The translations under genes and the position numbers were made by a program. The notes beneath the pieces are model-generated. The model searched no databases, was not told where the DNA came from, and worked only from the letters and a program-made list of their open reading frames with translations. A stretch of 64,000 bases of DNA, from assembly GCA_022827835.1 (NCBI GenBank), contig JAJEIO010000056.1, positions 124,001 through 188,000 on the forward strand. The letters are read 5' to 3'. Of this stretch, positions 24,112-32,875 are shown one piece after another (the stretch's first letter is position 1; every line of letters starts with the position of its first letter). The stretch is from Candidatus Latescibacterota bacterium (lineage in GTDB: Bacteria; Latescibacterota; UBA2968; UBA8231).

Positions 24112-26106
24112 ATGGATCAGTTCAAATTGGTGTCCGAGTACGCGCCCGCTGGCGACCAACCCCAAGCCATCGCCGAGCTGGTCGAGGGCGTGCGGCAGCA
24201 GCACGCTCGTCAGACGCTGTTGGGCGTGACCGGCAGCGGCAAAACCTTCACCATGGCCAACGTCATCGAGGAGTTGCAGATGCCGGCCTTGGTCATCTCG
24301 CACAACAAGACGCTGGCCGCCCAACTCTACGGCGAACTCAAGGGATATTTCCCCGACAATGCGGTCGAGTATTTCGTCAGCTACTACGACTACTATCAGC
24401 CCGAAGCCTACAAGCCGAGCACGGACACCTATATCGAGAAAGAGGTCGAACGCAACGAGGAGATCGACCGCTTGCGGCTCAAGGCTATCACCTCGCTGTT
24501 GCAGCGCCGCGATGTGGTCGTAGTCGCCACGGTCTCGTGCATTTACGGCATTGGCTCGCCCCGCGAATACGACGAGCAGAAGGTCTCTCTGCGGCGGGGA
24601 GAGCAAATCGAGCGCGACGATATTTTGCGCGCCTTGATAGACATCTATTACAGCCGCAATGATTTCGAGCTGCAACGCGGTTGCTTTCGGGTGCGGGGCG
24701 ACATCGTCGAGATCGTGCCTGGGTCGGAAGAGCGCGCCGTGCGCATTGAGATGTTTGGCGACGAGATCGAGGGTATCTACCTGATCGACGCGCTCACTGG
24801 CGAGGTGTTGGAGCCGCGCGAACACGTCAGCCTCTTCCCAGCCAAAGCCTACGTGACCGACGAGGAGCGGACGGAGCAAGCCTGCGAGCAAATCCTCGTC
24901 GAGTTGGAGCATCACCTCCTTGACTTGCGCACCGAAAATAAGCTGGTGGAGGCGCATCGACTGGAGACTCGCACCAAGTACGACGTGGAATTGATCCGCG
25001 AGGTCGGCTTCTGTCCGGGGATCGAGAATTATTCGCGCTACATGGATGGCCGCCAGCCGGGGTCTGCGCCGTATGTGTTGCTTGATTACTTCCCCGAGGA
25101 TTACCTGCTTTTTATCGACGAGTCGCACGTGACCGTGCCGCAGATCCGGGGCATGTTTCGCGGGGACCGCTCGCGCAAGGAGACCTTGGTTGAGCACGGT
25201 TTCCGCTTGCCGTCGGCCTATGACAATCGGCCGCTGGTGTTCAAGGAATTTGAGGAGCGGATGGGCTGGACGGTCTTTGTGTCGGCCACGCCAGCGGAGT
25301 ACGAGCTGAAGCAGTCGGGTGGCGTGGTGGTCGAGCAGGTGATCCGGCCCACGGGATTGGTCGATCCCTCGATTGAGGTGCGGCCGCAAGAGGGGCAGAT
25401 TGACGATCTCGTCGAAGAGATAAGGCAGCGGGCCGAAAAGCGCGAGCGGGTCTTGGTCACGACCATGACCAAGCGCATGGCGGAAAACCTCGCCGACTAC
25501 TTTGAACAGCTCGACATCCGCGTGCGCTACCTGCATTCGGATATTGAGACGTTGGACCGCGTCGAGATCCTTCGCGATTTGCGCTTAGGGGAGTTTGACG
25601 TGCTGGTGGGGATCAACCTGTTGCGCGAGGGTTTGGATTTGCCCGAGGTCTCGCTGGTGGCCGTGCTCGACGCCAGCAAGGAGGGCTTTCTGCGCTCGGA
25701 GGTTGCACTGATCCAAACGGTTGGCCGCGCGGCTCGCAACGCCGCTGGCAAGGTGATCTTCTACGCCGACCACGTCACCAATTCAATGCAGAGAGCCATC
25801 GACGAAACCTATCGCCGCCGCCACAAGCAGGAGGCGTACAACGCCGAGCACGCCATTGTGCCGGAGACCATATACCGCAGCCGGGAAGAGATCATCCAGG
25901 CGACCTCAGTGCTCGAAAGCGTGCGCGGTGTGGCACCTGAATTGGCAGCCGAGCCGACGATCAACTACCAAGAAATAGAAGACCAAGAAGAACTGCTCGC
26001 CGATTTGGAGCAGCAGATGAAGGCCGCGGCGGCCAATTTGGATTTTGAGAAGGCCGCGCATCTGCGCGATGAAATCACGCGGATCAAGGAGCAGCAGGTG
26101 AGTTGA
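24112..26106 (+). CDS. uvrB: Excinuclease ABC subunit B
   Basis: 664 residues, the usual length. It verifies damage in nucleotide excision repair with UvrA and recruits UvrC. Motifs: Walker A GVTGSGKTFT, the beta-hairpin region SYYDYYQPEAYKPSTDTYI, DEAD-box variant FIDESHVTVPQ, GINLLREGLDLPEV, QTVGRAARN, and a C-terminal UVR domain (LEQQMKAAAANLDFEKAAHLRD) that binds UvrC. Ribosome-binding site AAGGAG, good promoter upstream. No other uvr gene is in the window. Confidence 0.97.
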   Translation: MDQFKLVSEYAPAGDQPQAIAELVEGVRQQHARQTLLGVTGSGKTFTMANVIEELQMPALVISHNKTLAAQLYGELKGYFPDNAVEYFVSYYDYYQPEAYKPSTDTYIEKEVERNEEIDRLRLKAITSLLQRRDVVVVATVSCIYGIGSPREYDEQKVSLRRGEQIERDDILRALIDIYYSRNDFELQRGCFRVRGDIVEIVPGSEERAVRIEMFGDEIEGIYLIDALTGEVLEPREHVSLFPAKAYVTDEERTEQACEQILVELEHHLLDLRTENKLVEAHRLETRTKYDVELIREVGFCPGIENYSRYMDGRQPGSAPYVLLDYFPEDYLLFIDESHVTVPQIRGMFRGDRSRKETLVEHGFRLPSAYDNRPLVFKEFEERMGWTVFVSATPAEYELKQSGGVVVEQVIRPTGLVDPSIEVRPQEGQIDDLVEEIRQRAEKRERVLVTTMTKRMAENLADYFEQLDIRVRYLHSDIETLDRVEILRDLRLGEFDVLVGINLLREGLDLPEVSLVAVLDASKEGFLRSEVALIQTVGRAARNAAGKVIFYADHVTNSMQRAIDETYRRRHKQEAYNAEHAIVPETIYRSREEIIQATSVLESVRGVAPELAAEPTINYQEIEDQEELLADLEQQMKAAAANLDFEKAAHLRDEITRIKEQQVS

Positions 26107-26193
26107 AGGTGCGCCGCCAAATTTGACCTGCGGCGTTGTCCATTTTAGATTGATCCGTCCTTGGAGCAGCAACATCAAATTTAGGAGTACGTT

Positions 26194-26943
26194 ATGTCAA
26201 ATGGCCGCGATATAATCGTCGATGTCCAAGACGTCAAGATGGTTTACAATGCCAAGAACCGCGACGAATCAACCCATGTTCACGCGCTGCGCGGTTTGAC
26301 CGTCCAGGTGTACGAAAACGAGTTTTTTGCCATCATGGGGCCTTCTGGGTCGGGGAAGAGCACGCTTTTTAACATGATCGGTGCCCTGCAGACGCCCACC
26401 GACGGCGAGGTGCTGATTGAGGGCGTCAATCTGGCCTCCCTCAACACGCAGCAGCTAGCGGCGGTGCGCTGCTTTGAGCTGGGTTACATTTTCCAGACCT
26501 ACAATCTCTTGCCGGTGATGAGCGCGCTGATGAACGTGTCGCTGCCCACTGTGTTTGCCGGCATGACCACGGCCGAGGGCGAGAGGCGGGCCATGGAGTG
26601 TTTGAGGATCGTCGGTCTAGGTGATCGGGCGCACCACATTCCCTCCGAGCTGTCGGGCGGTCAGCAGCAGCGCGTCGCCATTGCCCGCGCGTTCGTCAAC
26701 AAGCCTCGCATCATCCTCGCCGACGAGCCGACGGGTAACCTCGACAGCAATACGGGGCAAGAGATCATCAGCTACATGAAAAGCCTGCAACAGGAGATGG
26801 GGACGACGATCATTACCGTGACCCACGACGACAAAATGCTCACGGCCGCCGACCGCATGGCCTGGATCCGCGATGGGCGGCTAGAGCGGGTGGCCAATCG
26901 TGAAGACATCGAGATCCAGGTGGGCAGCATCAAGGAGCATTAA
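26194..26943 (+). CDS. LolD/MacB-type ABC transporter ATP-binding protein
   Basis: 249 residues. Walker A GPSGSGKST, Q-loop FQTYNLLP, signature LSGGQQQRVAIARA, Walker B IILADEPTGNLD, H-loop TVTHDD. The insert and signature place it in the LolD/MacB/FtsE-like group that drives mechanotransmission or lipoprotein and drug export rather than bulk transport. The partner permease with an MacB-like domain is not adjacent, so it is an orphan here. A strong terminator follows directly. Confidence 0.88.
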   Translation: MSNGRDIIVDVQDVKMVYNAKNRDESTHVHALRGLTVQVYENEFFAIMGPSGSGKSTLFNMIGALQTPTDGEVLIEGVNLASLNTQQLAAVRCFELGYIFQTYNLLPVMSALMNVSLPTVFAGMTTAEGERRAMECLRIVGLGDRAHHIPSELSGGQQQRVAIARAFVNKPRIILADEPTGNLDSNTGQEIISYMKSLQQEMGTTIITVTHDDKMLTAADRMAWIRDGRLERVANREDIEIQVGSIKEH

Positions 26944-26964
26944 GCTGCCGCCCAAAACAAAAAT

Positions 26965-27009
26965 GCGAAAAAGCGCCCGATGCTCCGTCAGCATCGGGCG
27001 CTTTTTCGC
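26965..27009. terminator. Bidirectional intrinsic terminator
   Basis: A perfect 20-base-pair stem (arms 26965-26984 and 26990-27009) with a five-base loop. The A-run on one side and T-run on the other let it end transcription of the ABC gene from the left and of the VIT/VWA gene from the right. Confidence 0.9.
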
Positions 27010-27034
27010 GCTTACCGGGATCTGCGATTGTTCC

Positions 27035-29392
27035 TCAGCGCAGCAGCAACATGCGCCGATGCACGGCCCACTCGCCGACATCCAGCCGATAGATGTACAC
27101 CCCGCTGGCCACTTCGCGACCGTAGTCGTCGCGGCCGTCCCAACTCAGGCGGTGTTCGCCGGCCTGCTGCGTCTCGAACTGTAGTACGCGCACGAGCTGG
27201 CCCGCCAAGTTGTAGATGCTCAGGCGGGTCGCCTCGCCCGCTAGGCGGAACGGGATCAGGAAGGAGATTGCCGTGGAGGCGTTGAAGGGGTTGGGGGCAT
27301 TTTGTAGGAGCACCGGCCGGCTGCCTTGGGCGTTCGCGGGGATCTCGTAGGCCCGCTCTTCCACCACCACTAACATGGCTTGGCCCAACCGGGCAAAGTG
27401 GGCTAGCTCGGCAGGCTGATAGGTGCGACCTTCGTATAGCTCCTTGGGCATACCCGGCTGGTAAGCTAGGTCAATCCACACTTCGTCCTCAAGAAAAAAG
27501 TCGCGGCCCAACCAGTGGGTCGTTGGACGGGCGTCGTTGATGTCTGTAGAGAAGAACTCTTCGTCGTCCTCTTGATCGGCCTCGGCCGTAGTGTCGGAAA
27601 AATCGCCGACATCGCCGAAGTTTAACGCCACCTCGTCCCCGCGTGGTTGGGGATTGACCTCGACGCCGTCGTCCGGGGCAAACAGCGAGGTGCGCCGCGT
27701 CACTAGCCGGTATTCTAAGCCCAGCGCAAGGATGTCGTCGAGCAGTTCCTGTTGTTCGCCAAAGCGGGCGATCTGCTCTTCGAGGGCTTGGATTTTCTGG
27801 TAAGCCCACAGCCGGGGGATCAAGCTGCCCGAAACATCGGTTTGAGTGAACTCCAGCGGGAAGTCCACACTCACGTTCTCTTCCCCCACGTGGCCGATCA
27901 AGCTCAATGTGAAGGTCCCGCCGCCCCGGTAGCGGCCCACTTGGAACAGTTCGCGGCCAGCGGCTAAGGTCTCCACTCCGCGCGGGTGGACGTCGTGGAT
28001 TTCCACTTGATCGAAGCTCAACTCGTCGAGTAGCAAGATGGGAAAGGTGAAGGACTCAAATAGGTCTTGGAGTGCCGCTTCGATATCGCCTTCTTCTGCG
28101 AGGAAGTACGCCTCGCCTCGGTGCTCTTCGGCCAAGCCGGTCAAAAATCCCTGGTCCACGTCCCGACCCACGCCGATGGTAAAAAGGCGCGCTTGGCCAG
28201 CGGACCACTCGCCGATCAGTTCGCTCAAAGACTCTAGCTCGAGTTCGCCGAGGGTGGGTAGGCCGTCGGTGAGGAAGATGACGTGGTTGACCCGGTTTGC
28301 GGGAAAGGCCTGCTGCATGGCGCGACCCAAGCCCGCCTCAAAATTGCTCACGCCGAGGGCGTCTTGCTGGTTGATGAAGGCAGTGGCCGCCTTCTTGTTG
28401 TTTGGATCGGCGGGCACTGGGGCGGCGGCAAAGGAGTCGGCCCGGTGGGTGAAGACGACAATGTTGAACAAATCGGCTGCGTCCAGTGCGTCAATTGCCG
28501 CGGCGAGCGCGCCTTTGACGGCTTGGAGTTTGCCCTGCTGCATGCTCGACGAAATGTCGATGACAAAGGTCAGGCTGCGCGGCAGGGGATCGCCTTGGGT
28601 CAATTCGGGCAGGGGCGGCAGCCACAGGGCGTAGTAGCCTAGGTCGTCATTTGCCTGCGGCGCAAAGCTGAGTACGCTTGGCTTGGGCCGGTCGTCGGTC
28701 TGGCGGATGGTCAGGGTGAAGTCCTCCCGGGGTTTTATCTGCTCGTCGCCGAAGAAGATATTGGCGTGGTGCGCGTCGGGTCGGTCTATCTCAGTGAGCC
28801 GCGGCAGTCCCGAGGTCGTTGCCTCAAAGGCGTGCTGGCTGCGCACCTGTGCCCGCAGCACGAATAGCTCCATTTGCAAGGGCTGGTCGGTCTCGGGGGC
28901 TAGCGGGAAGGAATAGTCGAGGCGGCCGCTGTGGGATTCGAGGAGTTGCATGTACTCGAACTCAACGCGGCGGCTGCCCTTGGCTGGAAAGGGAAAGATG
29001 CTCAGGCGGAATTGGTTGGGGGTGACCTGCTCGATCAGGGCTGGGTCGATGCGGCGGCCTACGATGTCGTCGTACGTGCGGCGCGCCTCTTCCTTTTCGA
29101 GGACCTCCCCCTGTATTCGCTTGTCGCCGATCCACAGCACCAAATCGGTGATAATCGCCCCTTCGGGCAGGGTGAATTCGTAGATGCCTTCCACCTCCCA
29201 TTCGGCGTGGTTGGTAAAGATCTGGTCAGTGCGCGTGCGGGCGATGCGCTCGTCGATTTGCACATCCACGGTGACCGAGGTCAGTTCGAGGTGCTGGCGA
29301 CCGTCGTCGCCCACGCCGGTGTACACGTAGCCGATGCTGAGGGCGGGGAGGGGGGCCAGCAGGGCGAGGAGGAGGGTGAGTTGGGCTTTCAT
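27035..29392 (-). CDS. Secreted VIT and VWA domain protein with type IX-like C-terminal module
   Basis: 785 residues. Signal peptide of about 19 residues; a VIT domain (residues about 25-150, with YEFTLPEGAIITDLVLWIG and RRTYDDIVGRRIDP); a von Willebrand A domain whose MIDAS site is FVIDISSSMQQG with a later TDGLPT; then a beta-rich part and a C-terminal Ig-like module (NPFNASTAISFLIPF, LSIYNLAGQLVRVL, WDGRDDYGREVASGVYIYRLD) of the T9SS type A/FlgD kind. The arrangement equals bacterial relatives of inter-alpha-trypsin-inhibitor heavy chains; probably a surface adhesin or matrix protein that binds a metal-dependent ligand. Confidence 0.88.
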   Translation of the reverse strand: MKAQLTLLLALLAPLPALSIGYVYTGVGDDGRQHLELTSVTVDVQIDERIARTRTDQIFTNHAEWEVEGIYEFTLPEGAIITDLVLWIGDKRIQGEVLEKEEARRTYDDIVGRRIDPALIEQVTPNQFRLSIFPFPAKGSRRVEFEYMQLLESHSGRLDYSFPLAPETDQPLQMELFVLRAQVRSQHAFEATTSGLPRLTEIDRPDAHHANIFFGDEQIKPREDFTLTIRQTDDRPKPSVLSFAPQANDDLGYYALWLPPLPELTQGDPLPRSLTFVIDISSSMQQGKLQAVKGALAAAIDALDAADLFNIVVFTHRADSFAAAPVPADPNNKKAATAFINQQDALGVSNFEAGLGRAMQQAFPANRVNHVIFLTDGLPTLGELELESLSELIGEWSAGQARLFTIGVGRDVDQGFLTGLAEEHRGEAYFLAEEGDIEAALQDLFESFTFPILLLDELSFDQVEIHDVHPRGVETLAAGRELFQVGRYRGGGTFTLSLIGHVGEENVSVDFPLEFTQTDVSGSLIPRLWAYQKIQALEEQIARFGEQQELLDDILALGLEYRLVTRRTSLFAPDDGVEVNPQPRGDEVALNFGDVGDFSDTTAEADQEDDEEFFSTDINDARPTTHWLGRDFFLEDEVWIDLAYQPGMPKELYEGRTYQPAELAHFARLGQAMLVVVEERAYEIPANAQGSRPVLLQNAPNPFNASTAISFLIPFRLAGEATRLSIYNLAGQLVRVLQFETQQAGEHRLSWDGRDDYGREVASGVYIYRLDVGEWAVHRRMLLLR

Positions 29393-29417
29393 GGCGGGGT
29401 TCTTTCGCTGAAAATAA

Positions 29418-29446
29418 ATATACCTTTATGCCACATAAGCACCAAA
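29418..29446 (-). promoter_or_regulatory. Promoter of the VIT/VWA gene
   Basis: Minus-strand TTGGTG (29446-29441), 17 bases, then TATATT (29423-29418), ending 25 bases before the ATG at 29392. The -10 matches five of six; the -35 is weak. Confidence 0.5.
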
Positions 29447-29491
29447 ATCAAACTTGGTGTACTATTGGGGTGATGCGCTCGTCTATTCAAT

Positions 29492-29732
29492 TCAGCAGAG
29501 CAACAACAGATTCAGCGGCAGGGCAATAATGCGGGAAGACAAAACCTTGGGGGCCGGGCACGGACAGGCGACCACTCCGAAGGATGCGGTCTCATAGGTA
29601 TCGAGAAAAGCATTCAATCCGGCCAAATCCCTACTCGACGGCCTTGGCCTGGCCTTCACTTCCACGGGGATGAGCCGACGGCCGGGTATTGAGTCAGAAC
29701 TTAGGCAGTATAGGGCTTTGTAGCTGGGGCTT
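29492..29732 (-). pseudogene. C-terminal remnant of a DUF4143-type ATPase
   Basis: In a 400-base gap without a gene, one frame (open 29732-29492) reads RRLIPVEVKARPRPSSRD, then LAGLNAFLDTYETASFGVV and ends with ALPLNLLLLC. The pattern IPVEVKA...GLxxFLD...FGVV is the C-terminal end of AAA_14/DUF4143 proteins, where VEVKA is part of a nuclease-like fold. A stop closes the frame upstream and no ATPase domain is present, so this is a leftover. The rest of the gap (29733-29800) shows nothing. Confidence 0.55.
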
Positions 29733-29800
29733 TATTCTATGCAAATCGACCATGCCTTGAACGATAATCAACCACGATAGGGTCATCAGTCCCAAATCGG

Positions 29801-30325
29801 CTAGGGCCGAGGCGCGGCGTTGCGCATGCGGATGAAGGAAAATCGCATGGTGGATTGCAACACTGCGTCGCGTAGAGGCCACAGGGAAGGGGTGATACGA
29901 ATCTCCACGTCGCGGGCGGCCAAGCAGGCGAGAATATCTTCGACGATTTCCACCGAACGGGGCGTCACCCCTTGGCGGGAGATATAGTATCCAGCGCCTT
30001 TATCTACCGGTTGGAAAGTTTCATTGGGCAGGGCATAGATGTAGAGGCACCCAGTGCGCAAAGCCTGTAACCAAGCTGTCTCAATAGCCACCACATGGCG
30101 GGCAGTAGTGATGCCTAAAAAGCGCTCGGCATCCTCGGCAGTAGTCTTGGGACCGGCGTAGAAGGTGACCCGAGGGCAGTCGCGCGGCACCAAGTAATTG
30201 TGCAGTAGGCGCTGACCCACGGCCCAGACCATGCGGCCGGTATGGGTGGTATTGCCCGGAGGCGGGGGACGCGGCTCAAAGCGGGTTATGCCGGGCCGGT
30301 CGCTGACGTGGAACAATTCTTCCAT
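29801..30325 (-). CDS. DUF6886-like small protein
   Basis: 174 residues from ATG 30325, giving the natural start MEELFHVSDRPGITRFEPR; the open frame reaches 30358. Conserved-looking blocks are VWAVGQRLLHNYLVPRDCPR, GPKTTAEDAERFLG and VAIETAWLQALRTG, followed by FQPVDKGAGYYISR. This matches the family I know as DUF6886, found in many soil bacteria, with no established function. It follows the E1-beta gene by 51 bases on the same strand. Confidence 0.65.
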   Translation of the reverse strand: MEELFHVSDRPGITRFEPRPPPPGNTTHTGRMVWAVGQRLLHNYLVPRDCPRVTFYAGPKTTAEDAERFLGITTARHVVAIETAWLQALRTGCLYIYALPNETFQPVDKGAGYYISRQGVTPRSVEIVEDILACLAARDVEIRITPSLWPLRDAVLQSTMRFSFIRMRNAAPRP

Positions 30326-30376
30326 GGGACTTGGGGCCGAACAGATTTTTTGCCTCAAGCCGGGAGCGACAAAAGC

Positions 30377-31360
30377 CTAACCTCGCTGGGAGAGAACGGT
30401 CTCGACGATGCGCTCTTGGCTGGGGATGGTCGGCATCTCGAGGGTGGGGCTGAAGGGGATGGGCACGTCGGCCGCGCCAATGCGCAAGACAGGTGCGTCG
30501 AGCCAATCGAATGCTTCGGCGTTGAGGATGGAAGCGAGCTCGGCCGTGGTGCCGTAGCGCTCGACGCCTTCATCGATTACTACTGCATAGCCGGTTTTGC
30601 GCACCGAGGCGAGCAGGGTCTCCTTGTCCAGCGGCACGAGAGTGCGCGGATCGACGACCTCGGCTTCTAGACCTTGGGCGGCAAGGTCTTCTGCAGCCGC
30701 TAGGGCGACGCCGACCATGCTGGAGGTAGCGACGAGGGTTAGGTCGGTGCCCTCGCGCTTGATCTCGGCTTCGCCAAAGGGGATGAGGAAATCGTCTTCT
30801 TCGGGCACGGGGCCGGCGTCGTTGTACATCATCTTGTCTTCGAAGAATAGCACGGGATTGTCGTCGCGAATCGCGGTCTTGAGCAGGCCCTTGGCGTCGC
30901 GCGGAGTAGCAGGGATGGCGACTTTGAGGCCGGGGATATGGGCGAAAAGCGCGTGCAAGCTCTGCGAGTGCTGCGCGGCTGAAGACCGCCCGGCTCCCAT
31001 CGACAGCCGAATCGTCAGCGGAACCTTGCATTGGCCGCCCGACATGTAGCGGATCTTGGCGGCTTGATTGACGATTTGGTCCATGGTCAACAGCGAGAAG
31101 TCGCCGAACATCAGCTCGCACAGCGGGCGCATGCCGGTCATGGCGGCACCGACGCCGAGTCCGATGTAGCCCGCCTCGGCAATGGGGGTGTCGATGACGC
31201 GCTCCGCGCCGAATTCTTCGAACAGGCCCTCGCAGCATTTGAAGATGCCGCCGGAGGCTCCCACGTCCTCACCCATGAGAAAGACGGTCTCGTCGCGGCG
31301 CATCTCCTCGGCCGTGGCTAGGCCGATCGCCTCTCTAAACAGCATGTCCCGATCAGGCAT
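30377..31360 (-). CDS. pdhB: Pyruvate/2-oxo acid dehydrogenase E1 component, beta subunit
   Basis: 327 residues from ATG 31360, which overlaps the E1-alpha stop by 8 bases. Blocks typical of the family: FLMGEDVGASGG, RVIDTPIAEAGYIGLGVGAAM, RPLCELMFGDF, GAGRSSAAQHSQSLHALFAHIPG (the phosphorylation-loop-like region), AATPRDAKGLLK, and VVIDEGVERYG. With the alpha subunit it decarboxylates a 2-oxo acid with thiamine diphosphate. No E2 or E3 follows, so an acetoin-dehydrogenase-type E1 is also possible. Confidence 0.9.
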   Translation of the reverse strand: MPDRDMLFREAIGLATAEEMRRDETVFLMGEDVGASGGIFKCCEGLFEEFGAERVIDTPIAEAGYIGLGVGAAMTGMRPLCELMFGDFSLLTMDQIVNQAAKIRYMSGGQCKVPLTIRLSMGAGRSSAAQHSQSLHALFAHIPGLKVAIPATPRDAKGLLKTAIRDDNPVLFFEDKMMYNDAGPVPEEDDFLIPFGEAEIKREGTDLTLVATSSMVGVALAAAEDLAAQGLEAEVVDPRTLVPLDKETLLASVRKTGYAVVIDEGVERYGTTAELASILNAEAFDWLDAPVLRIGAADVPIPFSPTLEMPTIPSQERIVETVLSQRG

Positions 31361-32363
31361 ATATATCCTCAAAAGCTTGTTCTGGCGGAGGGAAGTCGGC
31401 TTCTTTGCCGAATTCAATGGCGTCGAGGACCTCGCTCTCCACTTGCTCGTACAGGGCGTCGAGTTCGGCCTGTTTGGCGACCCGGTTGGCGACCATGTAC
31501 TGGCCCAACAGGCGAATGGGGTCCTTGTTCTCAGACCACCAGCCGACCTCATCGCGGGTGCGATAAGTCTGGGCGTCGCCGACGTGATGTCCGTGGTAGC
31601 GGTAGGTTTTGGCTTCGATTAGGCTCGGGCCGCCGCCCTTGCGCGCCTTGGTCACGGCTGTAGTTACTTTTTCGTACATCTCCAGCACATCGGCACCGTC
31701 GGCGATGATCCCTTCGAGGCCGAGTCCTTTGGCGCGGTCGGCGATGTCGGTGACGCCGGTGACGCTTTCGTAGGGGGTGTGCTCGCCGTACTGGTTGTTC
31801 TCGCAGATGTAGATGACCGGCAGGTTCCAGACGACGGCCATGTTGATGGTTTCGAGCATGATGCCTTGGTTGGCTGCGCCGTCGCCGAAGAAGCAGACGC
31901 CCACTTGATCGGAGCCGCGCAGCTTGGCTGAGAGACCGGCACCGGTGCAGATGCCGAAGCCGCCACCGACAATGCCGTTGGCGCCGAGGATGCCCAGCGA
32001 CATATCGGCGATGTGCATGGACCCGCCCTTGCCGCGACAATAGCCGGCTTCCTTGCCCATGATCTCGGCCATCATGCGGTCGAGTTGGCCGCCTTTGGCT
32101 AGACAGTGCCCGTGGCCGCGGTGCGTGCTAGTGATGTAGTCGTCGTCGCGCAGGGCGGCGCAAGTGCCGACGGCCACGCCTTCCTCGCCGATGTAGAGGT
32201 GGGCCAGACCGGGCATCAGGCCGCGGGTATAGACGTCCCAGACGTGCTCTTCAAAGAGGCGGATCTCCGACATCTTGCGGTACATGAACCACAGTTTGTC
32301 GGGCGTGGCCCGGAGCTTGGTTTTCTTTGCTTTAGGTTTTTTGCGGGCAGTTGTCTTCGCCAT
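31353..32363 (-). CDS. pdhA: Pyruvate/2-oxo acid dehydrogenase E1 component, alpha subunit
   Basis: 336 residues. ATG 32363 is preceded at 9 bases by GGAG; the in-frame TTG at 32381 would use none. A Lys-rich N-terminus (TTARKKPKAKKTK) precedes the E1-alpha core: RGHGHCLAKGGQ, GRGKGGSMHIAD (as GKGGSMHIAD), and the thiamine diphosphate motif GDGAANQG ... NNQYGEHTP. C-terminal YRYHGHHVGDAQTYR is typical. Forms an alpha2beta2 E1 with the next gene. A terminator separates it from the ferredoxin gene upstream, so it should have its own promoter in the 66 bases before it; none is clear. Confidence 0.92.
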   Translation of the reverse strand: MAKTTARKKPKAKKTKLRATPDKLWFMYRKMSEIRLFEEHVWDVYTRGLMPGLAHLYIGEEGVAVGTCAALRDDDYITSTHRGHGHCLAKGGQLDRMMAEIMGKEAGYCRGKGGSMHIADMSLGILGANGIVGGGFGICTGAGLSAKLRGSDQVGVCFFGDGAANQGIMLETINMAVVWNLPVIYICENNQYGEHTPYESVTGVTDIADRAKGLGLEGIIADGADVLEMYEKVTTAVTKARKGGGPSLIEAKTYRYHGHHVGDAQTYRTRDEVGWWSENKDPIRLLGQYMVANRVAKQAELDALYEQVESEVLDAIEFGKEADFPPPEQAFEDIYA

Positions 32364-32429
32364 GTATGCTATCTCCGGCAATGCTCGTTAGGGCAAAAAA
32401 TAAGCGAGGTGGGTCCGATATCGTCAAGC

Positions 32430-32472
32430 GCGAAAAAGCCGGGAAACCCGTGGGGCATCCCGGCTTTTTCGC
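32430..32472 (-). terminator. Intrinsic terminator after the ferredoxin gene
   Basis: Perfect 15-base-pair stem (32430-32444 with 32458-32472) and a 13-base loop, flanked by A and T runs; ends transcription of the gene at 32489. Its outer arms share the GCGAAAAAGC...GCTTTTTCGC ends with the terminator at 26965. Confidence 0.88.
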
Positions 32473-32488
32473 ACTAAGGGCGGGAGTC

Positions 32489-32803
32489 CTAGCTCGTTTT
32501 TTCGAATTCGGCCGCGTGTTCCTGCTTCCACTCGTTCCATTCGTCGGCGTCGTCGCGCAGCTCAAAGTACTTGGTGTTGATCTCGACGAAGCGGTCTTGA
32601 TCCTCGGGCATGTCCTCTTCGGCGAAGATCGCCTCGACCGGGCACTCTGGCTCGCAGGCACCGCAATCGATGCACTCGTCCGGGTCGATGTAGAGCATGG
32701 GTTCGCCTTCGCCGTCGATCGGATGGATGCAGTCCACGGGGCAAACCTCGACGCAGGCTTTGTCTTTGACGTCGATGCAGGTTTCAGTGATGTAGTAAGC
32801 CAT
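32489..32803 (-). CDS. Ferredoxin with two iron-sulfur clusters (FdxA-like)
   Basis: 104 residues. First cluster motif ETCIDVKDKACVEVCPVDC, spaced as in seven-iron ferredoxins (3Fe-4S plus part of the second); second motif CIDCGACEPECPVEA, a CxxCxxCxxxCP 4Fe-4S site. An acidic C-terminal helix follows (DDADEWNEWKQEH). Electron carrier; the sulfite/nitrite reductase two genes upstream is an obvious candidate acceptor. It has its own consensus promoter and terminator, so it is a one-gene unit. Confidence 0.92.
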   Translation of the reverse strand: MAYYITETCIDVKDKACVEVCPVDCIHPIDGEGEPMLYIDPDECIDCGACEPECPVEAIFAEEDMPEDQDRFVEINTKYFELRDDADEWNEWKQEHAAEFEKTS

Positions 32804-32847
32804 GGGTTCCTCCCAATAGGTGATGCTATTGCTTCATTGCTTCTCTG

Positions 32848-32875
32848 ATTATAGAGGCCACTTTGTCCCTGTCAA
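32848..32875 (-). promoter_or_regulatory. Consensus promoter of the ferredoxin gene
   Basis: On the minus strand TTGACA (32875-32870), 16 bases, TATAAT (32853-32848): both hexamers perfect. It overlaps the last bases of the upstream gene (stop at 32872), with GGGAGGA before the ATG at 32803. Strong constitutive transcription is expected. Confidence 0.85.

Noticed and set aside
24043..25536. 497-codon open frame on the minus strand opposite uvrB
   Set aside because: It mirrors the codons of uvrB, gives a His/Leu/Arg-rich protein with no motif or signal, and has no ribosome-binding site; an antisense shadow in GC-rich DNA.
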